A stretch of 29,279 nucleotides of DNA from JAPLMI01 sp043798375 (GTDB lineage Bacteria; Omnitrophota; Gorgyraeia; 2-01-FULL-45-10): positions 1 through 29,279 of the forward strand of contig JAZDOS010000020.1 of NCBI GenBank assembly GCA_043798375.1. The letters are read 5' to 3'. Below the pieces are notes generated by a model, which was not told the DNA's origin, made no database searches, and saw only the letters and a list, made by a program, of their open reading frames with translations. Position 1 is the first letter of the stretch. Each line of letters opens with the position of its first letter. Below are positions 16,801-24,169 of this stretch, piece after piece. A program made the position numbers and the translations under genes.

Positions 16801-18338
16801 GCCGGGAAAAGATCATTATAATAGATTTCGGATCGCAGTATAACCAGCTTATCGCCCGGAAGGTCAGGGAACTCAATGTATTCTGCGAGATCGTCCCGCC
16901 CACGACACCGATAGAATCGATAAATCCATTTGAAACAAAAGGCATAGTACTGTCGGGGGGGCCGGCGAGTGTTTACCAGAAAGGCGCGCCAATATGCGAT
17001 CCTATGTTATTCTCCCTGGGCATACCCGTCCTTGGCATATGCTACGGAATGCAGGTAATGGCGAAGAGTTTGGGCGGACATGTTGAACGCGCTCATTCCC
17101 GCGAATACGGCAGGGCTACGCTTACGGCAACAAACCACAGGCTCTTATTCAAAGACGTCCCCAGGAACAGCACGTCATGGATGAGCCATGGCGACAAGGT
17201 AAAGCGCATGCCGAAGGGTTTCGTAAGGATAGGGTTGTCAAGAAATACCTCTATAGCCGCGTTCGCGAATTTCGACAGGAGGCTATACGGCGTTCAATTC
17301 CATCCCGAGGTCGTCCATACCGAATACGGCAAAACAATCCTGAAGAACTTCGTCAAGGATATTTGCGGGGCAAGGGCGGACTGGTCGATGAAGTCATTCG
17401 TAAAGGAAACGGTATCCGACATAAAAAAGACGGTCGGTAACGGCAGGGTAGTGTTGGGGCTTTCGGGCGGCGTCGATTCCTCGGTCGCGGCCATCCTTAT
17501 AAATAAGGCCATCGGACACCGCCTGGCCTGCATATTCGTCGATAACGGCCTGCTGCGTAAAGATGAGGCGCGCCTCGTGCGGGAGATTTTTCAAAAGCAT
17601 TTCAAGATAAACCTGAAAGTAGTGGACGCGTCCGAAGAATTCCTGAGGGCCTTGAAAGGAGTCGCTGACCCGGAAAAGAAGAGAAAGATCATCGGAGGGA
17701 TATTTATAAAGATATTTGAGCGCGAGGCAAAAAGAATAGGAAATGTTAAATTCCTCGCCCAGGGCACATTGTATCCGGATCTCATAGAATCGCGCTCCGC
17801 GTTCGGAGGGCCCAGCGCTACGATAAAAACCCATCATAATGTCGGAGGGCTTCCCAGGAAGATGCGCCTCGTGCTTATCGAACCTCTCAAATATCTATTC
17901 AAGGACGAGGTCAGGCGTGTCGGAAAAGAGCTCAAGATACCGCCCGAGGTGCTCGGCCGCCATCCGTTCCCGGGGCCGGGGCTGGCCGTCAGGATCATAG
18001 GCGATATCACAAAAGAAAGATGCGGCATATTGAGAGAGGTAGACGATAGATTCATCCAGGTCTTGAGAAAAGAGGGGCTTTACGGCAATATCTGGCAGGC
18101 CTTCGCGGTGTTGCTGCCGATAAAATCCGTAGGGGTCATGGGAGACGAGAGGACTTACGAAAGTGTGGTCGCAATCAGGGCCGTCACATCGCTCGATGGG
18201 ATGACGGCGGATTGGGCAAAGATTCCGTACGATGTGCTGGGAAAAATTTCCAATAGAATCATAAATGAGGTGAAGGGCGTAAACAGGGTTGCCTACGACA
18301 TAAGCTCGAAGCCGCCTTCAACGATTGAGTGGGAATAG
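16797..18338 (+). CDS. guaA: GMP synthase (glutamine-hydrolysing)
   Basis: 513 residues, standard for GuaA, which converts XMP, ATP and glutamine to GMP. The N-terminal class I glutaminase domain has an intact triad: C82 in LGICYGMQ, H169 and E171 in VQFHPEVVHT. The ATP-pyrophosphatase domain carries the P-loop LSGGVDSSVA (about 222-231), and the C-terminal dimerisation domain ends with the conserved KPPSTIEWE. It starts within the purF stop codon, which suggests translational coupling. Its placement ties guanine synthesis to the de novo purine genes on either side; no guaB is visible in the window. Confidence 0.96.
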   Translation: MSREKIIIIDFGSQYNQLIARKVRELNVFCEIVPPTTPIESINPFETKGIVLSGGPASVYQKGAPICDPMLFSLGIPVLGICYGMQVMAKSLGGHVERAHSREYGRATLTATNHRLLFKDVPRNSTSWMSHGDKVKRMPKGFVRIGLSRNTSIAAFANFDRRLYGVQFHPEVVHTEYGKTILKNFVKDICGARADWSMKSFVKETVSDIKKTVGNGRVVLGLSGGVDSSVAAILINKAIGHRLACIFVDNGLLRKDEARLVREIFQKHFKINLKVVDASEEFLRALKGVADPEKKRKIIGGIFIKIFEREAKRIGNVKFLAQGTLYPDLIESRSAFGGPSATIKTHHNVGGLPRKMRLVLIEPLKYLFKDEVRRVGKELKIPPEVLGRHPFPGPGLAVRIIGDITKERCGILREVDDRFIQVLRKEGLYGNIWQAFAVLLPIKSVGVMGDERTYESVVAIRAVTSLDGMTADWAKIPYDVLGKISNRIINEVKGVNRVAYDISSKPPSTIEWE

Positions 18339-18339
18339 A

Positions 18340-18386
18340 CCCCGCGCCTTCTATGGTGCGGGATAATGAAAAAAGAAGGTGCGGGG
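18340..18386 (+). promoter_or_regulatory. Competing hairpins between guaA and purL
   Basis: Arms CCCCGCGCCTTCT (18340-18352) and AGAAGGTGCGGGG (18374-18386) pair over 13 bp with one G-U. The left arm can instead pair with a nearer GGTGCGGG (18355-18362) across a TTCTAT loop. The distal arm contains AGAAGGTG, the most likely ribosome site of purL (ATG at 18390), so the long hairpin could hide it and the short one expose it. It may equally be a dispersed palindrome; no T-run follows. Confidence 0.5.
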
Positions 18387-18389
18387 TAG

Positions 18390-21314
18390 ATGTTCTGGAG
18401 AGTCGAGACGAAAGAGAAAGAGAATTTTTTCGACGCGGCGGGCGAGGCTGTAAGAAAAGATATCGTAGATCTCGGGTTCAAAAATAAGGTAAAGGATGTA
18501 TTGGCCGCGCAGGTCTATTTAATCGACGGAGACATAGGCGAGCCCGATATAAAAAGGATCTGCGAAAACCTTCTCGTAGATCCCGTCACTCAGGAATACA
18601 GCTATAAAGGCAGGTTATTCGACGAAAGTAAATATAAAGTCGTCGAGGTGGCCTACAATCCGGGCGTAATGGACCCTGTCGAGGATAGCGCAAAAAAAGC
18701 TATCCGGGATCTCGGCATTAAAGGCGTCAGGGCCGTAAAGACCGCGAAAAAATACCTCATAAGTGGGAACCTCTCCTATTCTGACATCCATCAAATAGCC
18801 GAAAAGGCCCTATACAATAAGGTAATCCAGCATATCGTAAGGGGAAAATCCGAAATCCATCCCGTTAGAAACGGAGTTTCTAACGGGATCCACCCTGACG
18901 TCCCACCCTATAAATTCAACTTAAAGTCCCTCGATCTGTTAAACGCGCAAGATAAGAAATTAAAGAGCATATCAAAAGAAGGGCAGTTATTTCTAAACCT
19001 GGAGGAGATGAAGGCCGTCAGGGCATACTTCAGGAAACTGAAAAGAAACCCGACAGATTGCGAGCTTGAGACCATTGCTCAAACATGGTCGGAGCATTGC
19101 AAGCATAAAACATTTCGCGGGCGTATAGTTTACAGTTCACAGTTTACAGCTCACAGTAAAAAAATAAAGACAAAAAAAATTAGCAACCTGTTAAAATCAA
19201 CGATAATGAAGGTGACGAAAGAGTTGAATAAGCCCTGGTGCGTATCTGTATTTCATGATAACTCCGGAATCATCAGGTTTGACGAGAAACACAATATCTG
19301 CTTCAAGGTAGAGACGCACAACCATCCGTCGGCTCTTGAGCCTTATGGCGGCGCCGGGACCGGTATCGGAGGCGTGATACGCGATCCGCTGGGTACGGGG
19401 CTTGGCGCGAAACCTATCATAAATACCGACGTATTCTGTTTCGCGCCTCCGGACTACCCCTGCAAAAAACTTCCGAAGGGCGCGCTCCACCCGAAGAGAA
19501 TAATGAAGGGCGTCGTTTCAGGCGTAAGAGACTACGGCAACCGGATGGGGATCCCGACCTCAAACGGAGCGGTGCTTTTCGACGAGAACTTCGTCGGTAA
19601 TCCGCTCGTCTTCTGCGGAAACGTAGGCATTATACCGAAAGGCGGATCTTTCAAAAAGGTGAGCGCGGGCGACCTTGTGGTCGTGGTTGGCGGAAGAACC
19701 GGCCGCGACGGTATACACGGCGCGACATTTTCTTCGGGAGAGCTTACTCACGAAACCCATAAAGAATCCGGTTCAGCGGTCCAGATAGGAAATCCCATCC
19801 AGGAAAAAAAGATGACTGATACGATACTTCAGGCTCGCGACAGAAATTTGTATACCGCTATAACCGATTGCGGAGCCGGAGGGCTCTCAAGCGCTGTCGG
19901 CGAGATGGCCGAGAAGTTGGGGGCGGAAGTATATCTTGATAAGGTCCCGCTGAAATATAAGGGCTTGAGATACGACGAGATATGGATCTCCGAAGCGCAG
20001 GAAAGGATGGTCCTGGCAGTCAATCCGAAAAAGATTGACGACCTCATAGATGTCTTCGCGCGCGAAAATGTGGAGGCGACTGTAATAGGGAAATTCGCCG
20101 ATGATAAAAAATTGAGGCTCTATTACAACGGCAATATCGTTTGCGATATGGACATGAAATTTATACATGACGGCCTGCCGGAAGTCGTAAGAAAGGCCGT
20201 GTGGAAAAAACCGAAATTCAAAGAGCCCCTGATCAAGAACGTCAAGAACCTGACCGGCGGCCTGCTGGGGCTCTTATCAAATCTCAATATCGCATCTAAA
20301 GAGTGGATAATCAGGCAATATGATCATGAGGTGCAGGGGGGAAGTATTTTAAAGCCGCTTCAGGGCCCCGGATACGGCCCCGGAGACGCATGCATAACAA
20401 GGCCGATACTCGATTCTAAAAAAGGGATAATACTATCCTGCGGCATAAATCCCGACTATGGGAAGATCGACCCGTACTGGATGGCGGCAAGCGTAATCGA
20501 CGAGGCATTGCGGCAGGTAGTGGCTGTGGGCGGCAACATAAATAAGGCAGCGATCCTCGATAATTTCTGCTGGGGAAATACCGACAAACCTGACAGGCTT
20601 GGCGGGCTCGTCAGGGCAAGTCAGGCATGTTATGCGATCGCGAAGGCATACGGCGTTCCGTTCATTTCCGGTAAAGACAGCCTTAATAATGAATACTCCG
20701 CCGGCAAGAAGACAATCTCAATACCACCGACTCTTCTTGTATCATGCATAGCTGTCATGGATGATATAACCAGGGCCGTATCCATGGACGCGAAACGCGC
20801 GGGTAACAGCATATATCTTGTCGGCGTGACAAAAAATGAGATGGGCGGATCGCAATACTACAAGATGAAAGGATTTACCGGAAACAGCGTGCCTAAGGTC
20901 GATGCCATCTATGGAAAAAAGATAATGAATACCCTAACAAACACGATCGATAAAGGATATGTGCGTTCATGCCATGACTGTTCCGAGGGAGGCATGGCCG
21001 TAGCCCTGGCAGAGATGGCTTTTGCCGGGGGACTTGGCATGAGTATTCATATGGATGCCCACGATAGGCCAAAAGGCCAGGAGCTTTTAAAAGACCAAAT
21101 ACTATTATTTTCCGAATCGAACACGCGCTTCGTAGTGGAGGTCGAAAGCGAAACCGGTTTCCTCAAGCGCATGAAAAGCATCCCGGTATGGAAAGTCGGA
21201 CATGTAAGAAACGACGGGGTATTCAGGGTATTCGGCATCGGAGAGAGATTGATAGTCGATACCGATATACGCGCGCTTAAATCCGCGTGGCAGAGCCCGT
21301 TCAGAAATTTATGA
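18390..21314 (+). CDS. purL: PurS-PurL fusion: phosphoribosylformylglycinamidine synthase
   Basis: 974 residues. Residues 1-72 and about 82-150 look like two PurS-type modules; the second is clearer (NPGVMDPVEDSAKKAIRDLG, then VRAVKTAKKYLISG). Residues from about 210 onward form a small-type PurL with TWSEHCKHKTF carrying the active-site His, VETHNHPSALEPYGGAGTG and GGRTGRDGIHG. The enzyme makes FGAM from FGAR using ATP and ammonia from PurQ, encoded next. Two segments look inserted: HPVRNGVSNGIHP near residues 157-169, encoded by a palindrome between the PurS and PurL parts, and YSSQFTAHS near 247-255, encoded by a heptamer repeat. Both keep the frame open. Fusion of PurS with PurL while PurQ stays separate is intermediate between the three-subunit and large single-chain enzymes. 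Confidence 0.9.
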   Translation: MFWRVETKEKENFFDAAGEAVRKDIVDLGFKNKVKDVLAAQVYLIDGDIGEPDIKRICENLLVDPVTQEYSYKGRLFDESKYKVVEVAYNPGVMDPVEDSAKKAIRDLGIKGVRAVKTAKKYLISGNLSYSDIHQIAEKALYNKVIQHIVRGKSEIHPVRNGVSNGIHPDVPPYKFNLKSLDLLNAQDKKLKSISKEGQLFLNLEEMKAVRAYFRKLKRNPTDCELETIAQTWSEHCKHKTFRGRIVYSSQFTAHSKKIKTKKISNLLKSTIMKVTKELNKPWCVSVFHDNSGIIRFDEKHNICFKVETHNHPSALEPYGGAGTGIGGVIRDPLGTGLGAKPIINTDVFCFAPPDYPCKKLPKGALHPKRIMKGVVSGVRDYGNRMGIPTSNGAVLFDENFVGNPLVFCGNVGIIPKGGSFKKVSAGDLVVVVGGRTGRDGIHGATFSSGELTHETHKESGSAVQIGNPIQEKKMTDTILQARDRNLYTAITDCGAGGLSSAVGEMAEKLGAEVYLDKVPLKYKGLRYDEIWISEAQERMVLAVNPKKIDDLIDVFARENVEATVIGKFADDKKLRLYYNGNIVCDMDMKFIHDGLPEVVRKAVWKKPKFKEPLIKNVKNLTGGLLGLLSNLNIASKEWIIRQYDHEVQGGSILKPLQGPGYGPGDACITRPILDSKKGIILSCGINPDYGKIDPYWMAASVIDEALRQVVAVGGNINKAAILDNFCWGNTDKPDRLGGLVRASQACYAIAKAYGVPFISGKDSLNNEYSAGKKTISIPPTLLVSCIAVMDDITRAVSMDAKRAGNSIYLVGVTKNEMGGSQYYKMKGFTGNSVPKVDAIYGKKIMNTLTNTIDKGYVRSCHDCSEGGMAVALAEMAFAGGLGMSIHMDAHDRPKGQELLKDQILLFSESNTRFVVEVESETGFLKRMKSIPVWKVGHVRNDGVFRVFGIGERLIVDTDIRALKSAWQSPFRNL
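18859..18889. repeat. Palindrome inserted in frame in purL
   Basis: Perfect 14-bp arms ATCCCGTTAGAAAC (18859-18872) and GTTTCTAACGGGAT (18876-18889) flank a GGA loop. The palindrome is translated as part of HPVRNGVSNGI in the linker between the PurS-like region and the PurL core. ATCCA occurs just before the arm start and again across the right end, possibly a short target duplication. Confidence 0.9.
19128..19155. repeat. Heptamer tandem repeat inside purL
   Basis: Four 7-bp units: GTTTACA, GTTCACA, GTTTACA, GCTCACA. They are translated in frame as part of YSSQFTAHS just after the conserved HCKHKTFRG segment, in a position where PurL proteins vary. Confidence 0.88.
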
Positions 21315-21319
21315 TGTCA

Positions 21320-21340
21320 TATTGTATATTGTATATTGTA
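21320..21340. repeat. Heptamer tandem repeat upstream of purQ
   Basis: Three exact copies of the 7-mer TATTGTA. The last copy runs into the palindrome that begins at 21335. It lies in the 64-bp gap between purL and purQ. Confidence 0.85.
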
Positions 21341-21378
21341 GGGCACCCTTAAGGGTGCCCTACAATTGTGGATAACTT
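21335..21378. repeat. Dispersed repeat element, copy 2 (32-bp palindrome plus DnaA-box-like 14-mer)
   Basis: A perfect palindrome covers 21335-21366 with left half ATTGTAGGGCACCCTT. It is followed, with two bases shared, by ATTGTGGATAACTT (21365-21378), directly abutting the purQ ATG. From 21338 on it aligns with the element before yajQ (7540-7579). TGTGGATAA at 21367-21375 matches the reverse complement of the canonical DnaA box. Confidence 0.8.
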
Positions 21379-22209
21379 ATGAAAAAACCGAAAGTGATCG
21401 TCTTAAGGACGGCGGGAACGAATTGCGACAGGGAAACCGCTTTCGCGTTCGAATCGGCGGGCGCAGCGGTAGAGTTGGTCCATGTAAATGAGCTAGCGCG
21501 GGGCGAAAAGGAGCTCGAATCATACCATATCCTCACTATACCGGGCGGCTTTACCTACGGCGACGATATTGCTAGCGGCAAGATTCTCGCCAATGAATTA
21601 AAATTCAAGATGGGGCGCGCCCTCCAAAAATTCGTCAATGACGGAAAATTGATTTTAGGAATATGCAACGGCTTCCAGATACTTGTGAAGGCCGGCCTCC
21701 TGCCAAATTTGTCCGGAGACTGCCGAACGATTGAAGCAACGCTGACACTAAATGACTCGAATAAATTCGAGGACCGCTGGGTTTATCTTAAAAAACCGCG
21801 AACCGTAAACCGTAAACCGCAAACCGAATGTGTGTGGACGCGTGGAATTGACAGGATAATACAGCTGCCGGTGGCGCACGGCGAAGGGAAGTTTATACCG
21901 AAAAACAAAAAAGTGCTCGATGCCCTGAAAAGAGAGGGGCTAATAGTATTGGAATACGCGGATGAAGCGGGTATTAGAAAGGGTTATCCGTATAATCCAA
22001 ACGGCTCGACGGAAAATATTGCCGGAATATGCGATCCTACCGGAAGGATTTTCGGGCTTATGCCGCATCCGGAAAGGCATATAAGCACTTATCAGCATCC
22101 GGCATGGACAAGGATTAAGGAAATAAAATCCGGGAAAGGGGATGGATTCGCCATATTCGTAAATGGGGTCAATTTTGCCAAAAAACATTTGTCTTTTGTG
22201 AAAATATAG
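21379..22209 (+). CDS. purQ: PurQ, glutaminase subunit of FGAM synthase
   Basis: A 276-residue class I glutaminase that supplies ammonia to PurL. The triad is intact: C96 in ILGICNGFQIL, H230 and E232 in LMPHPERHIS. IPGGFTYGDDIASGKI is the PurQ-specific segment after the oxyanion strand. It is longer than the small PurQ of Bacillus (about 227 residues). Part of the extra length is KKPRTVNRKPQTE at residues 138-150, mostly encoded by a heptamer repeat. The ATG at 21379 has no Shine-Dalgarno sequence; the 14-mer of the repeat element lies directly before it. It is the last gene of the long rightward run. Confidence 0.94.
   Translation: MKKPKVIVLRTAGTNCDRETAFAFESAGAAVELVHVNELARGEKELESYHILTIPGGFTYGDDIASGKILANELKFKMGRALQKFVNDGKLILGICNGFQILVKAGLLPNLSGDCRTIEATLTLNDSNKFEDRWVYLKKPRTVNRKPQTECVWTRGIDRIIQLPVAHGEGKFIPKNKKVLDALKREGLIVLEYADEAGIRKGYPYNPNGSTENIAGICDPTGRIFGLMPHPERHISTYQHPAWTRIKEIKSGKGDGFAIFVNGVNFAKKHLSFVKI
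21794..21828. repeat. Heptamer tandem repeat inside purQ
   Basis: Five 7-bp units: AACCGCG, AACCGTA, AACCGTA, AACCGCA, AACCGAA. They are read through in frame, encoding PRTVNRKPQTE within a surface-like variable segment of PurQ. Confidence 0.9.
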
Positions 22210-22217
22210 TATATATT
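22189..22217 (+). promoter_or_regulatory. Candidate promoter for the 22272-24814 gene group
   Basis: TTGTCT (22189-22194) and TATATT (22212-22217) are 17 bp apart at the very end of purQ. Start of transcription would be near 22224, about 48 nt before the next ATG. The surrounding sequence is AT-rich. The match is moderate, not perfect. Confidence 0.45.
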
Positions 22218-22271
22218 ATATGAAACAGGGATAGCTCTATCTAAAACGCCGTTCATCGTTAAAGCGAGTTA

Positions 22272-23009
22272 ATGGCAAAAACGATAGAAACACTTAAGAC
22301 GCCTGTCTTCAAAGAAGATGTGCTTCACAGCCACATCGCAGAGACTTATTTTCACAAAAATTCCCACACAAAAACGCGCAAGAAGAAGAGTGCGCGCCGC
22401 TTAAATATCGACTTCCCGAGATTATTCATCACATGGGCTATCGTGGCCGCGTTATCGCTATTGGCCTTCATCTCGATAGCGTTCCTGCATAACCGCTACA
22501 TAGAAATTTTACGAAAAAGTACAGCCGCCCTCAAAGTGATCGATGTCGTCACGCTGGGTTCCGCAAATAAGGCTATTATAAAAAAGTTTGAGTTCCGCGG
22601 ACAGGCCAGAAGAGGGAAGAATTCCGAAATAAAAGATTCCGTCATTCTGAATAATCCAAAAAAATACAACTGGGCGGACCTGTCGGTAGATTTCAAATTT
22701 CCGGTCGATCTTTCCGAGAGGGCCATATTATTATCACTTCGCGGCGCTACCGGAGGAGAGAAACTGAACGTAGTCTTGCGGGATACGAAAAACAGGTCTT
22801 CAAGATTGAGCGATATATCTCTTTCCTCAAACCTGAAAGACAAAATGATACACATGGATGAGTTTAAGGGGGATATCGATCTGGGCAATATCAACCATTT
22901 AAGGTTGGAATACGGCCATGCGGGGGAGTCGGGAAGCCTCATGGATTCCCCTATAAACGTAACGATATATGTAAATAATATAACCCTTCCAAAGGAGGAG
23001 AAAGTATGA
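22272..23009 (+). CDS. Membrane-anchored protein, possible galactose-binding-like outer domain
   Basis: 245 residues, not recognised as a named family. Residues 1-50 are polar and end in a basic stretch (KTRKKKSARR). Residues 51-72 form one transmembrane helix (LFITWAIVAALSLLAFISIAFL), giving a type II topology with the C-terminal 170 residues outside the cytoplasm. The outer part looks all-beta, with segments such as WADLSVDFKF, LLSLRGATGGEKLNVVLRD and NHLRLEYG; it ends with NVTIYVNNITL, resembling the last strands of galactose-binding-like carbohydrate modules. That resemblance is by eye only. Its stop overlaps the start of the ParA-CBM48 gene (ATGA), so the two proteins are probably made together and may work together. 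Confidence 0.65.
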   Translation: MAKTIETLKTPVFKEDVLHSHIAETYFHKNSHTKTRKKKSARRLNIDFPRLFITWAIVAALSLLAFISIAFLHNRYIEILRKSTAALKVIDVVTLGSANKAIIKKFEFRGQARRGKNSEIKDSVILNNPKKYNWADLSVDFKFPVDLSERAILLSLRGATGGEKLNVVLRDTKNRSSRLSDISLSSNLKDKMIHMDEFKGDIDLGNINHLRLEYGHAGESGSLMDSPINVTIYVNNITLPKEEKV

Positions 23010-24157
23010 AGACTATATCGGTCGCGAATCAAAAGGGCGGTTGCGGTAAAACAACGACGGCAATAAACCTTTCGAGCGCATTGGCATCTTTGGAAAAAAG
23101 GGTGCTCTTAATAGATCTTGACCCTCAATCGCACGCCTCTTTTGGTTTAGGCATAATGAACCAGGCCGTCAACAAATCGATATACAACGTCCTTACGGAT
23201 AATTCCGACAAGAGGTGCCTCATAAACGAATGCATACTGCAGGCTTCCAAAAATCTCGATGTCGCTGTGTCCAACATACTCCTCTCCACGCTGGAACAGG
23301 AGTTGAAGGATAAGGAGGATGCCGTATCGAAACTTCATGATGTCATAACCGTAAGCAATCTTAATTACGATTACATCATAGTGGATTGCCCTCCCTCACT
23401 CGGGTTCCTGACCTTCAACGCTTTGAGGGCGGCAGATCTCGTTCTCGTCCCGATAGATATGAGCGCTTTTTCGCTCATGGGTGTGGCAAAACTCCTCGGG
23501 ATGCTCGAGCTAATAAAGGTCAAGATAAACCACGCGCCGAAAGTAAACTCACTTGCCACAATTTTTGACAAAAGGACAAAATATTCCGAAACGATGCTTA
23601 ATGAGATCAAGGCCCTCTTCAAAGACCAGATGCTCCAAACCATTATAAGAATGAACGTCACATTGAAAAGAGCGGCTGCGAAGGGAGTTTCTGTAATTGA
23701 GTTCGACAAAGAATGCAATGGGGCTATAGACCATATCTCTTTGGCTAAAGAACTGATGAAAGAGGACGAAGAAGAGACGCTCCGAGTCGAGAAGGCCAGG
23801 GCCATAATGACCATCGCTTCAACCGAGGCCCGGGAGGCCGAAAAATCATCTTCCGATACCACCGCTCAAACCATAGAGAATGCCGTCAGATCGCTCATGA
23901 AAGATATCGTTTTCGCCATCAACGCGCCGAGCGCCAGAGAAATATATCTTGTGGGCGACTTTAACCAATGGAAGATAGACGACCGGGCAAGGCTGTCAAA
24001 ATCCGAAGATGGTAAATGGGAAAAAAGGCTGGGCCTTACCCCGGGCAAATACAGATATAAATTCGTAGTAGATGGGGAGTGGGTTATCGATTCACAAAAT
24101 CCCGAGCGTGAACAGAACATGTTCGGGACATTCGATTCCGTCGCAAAACTCCAGTAA
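23006..24157 (+). CDS. ParA-family ATPase fused to a CBM48 glycogen-binding domain
   Basis: 383 residues. Residues 1 to about 255 are a ParA/Soj ATPase: the deviant Walker A KGGCGKTTTAIN (10-21), LLIDLDPQSHASFGLG (34-49), and Walker B region YDYIIVDCPPSLGF. These ATPases form nucleotide-dependent dimers that position DNA or protein cargo. A charged, Ala/Glu-rich linker (about 255-300) follows, then a CBM48/AMPK-beta-type domain over about 300-383 with IVFAINAPSAREIYLVGDFNQWK, GKWEKRLGLTPGKYRYKFVVDG and DSQNPEREQN, the usual glycogen-binding pattern. GGAGGAG precedes the ATG. No parB is adjacent. glgC lies about 4 kb away, so a role in placing glycogen granules or in sensing glycogen is possible but unproven. 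Confidence 0.88.
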   Translation: MKTISVANQKGGCGKTTTAINLSSALASLEKRVLLIDLDPQSHASFGLGIMNQAVNKSIYNVLTDNSDKRCLINECILQASKNLDVAVSNILLSTLEQELKDKEDAVSKLHDVITVSNLNYDYIIVDCPPSLGFLTFNALRAADLVLVPIDMSAFSLMGVAKLLGMLELIKVKINHAPKVNSLATIFDKRTKYSETMLNEIKALFKDQMLQTIIRMNVTLKRAAAKGVSVIEFDKECNGAIDHISLAKELMKEDEEETLRVEKARAIMTIASTEAREAEKSSSDTTAQTIENAVRSLMKDIVFAINAPSAREIYLVGDFNQWKIDDRARLSKSEDGKWEKRLGLTPGKYRYKFVVDGEWVIDSQNPEREQNMFGTFDSVAKLQ

Positions 24158-24169
24158 AGGAATAACTTA

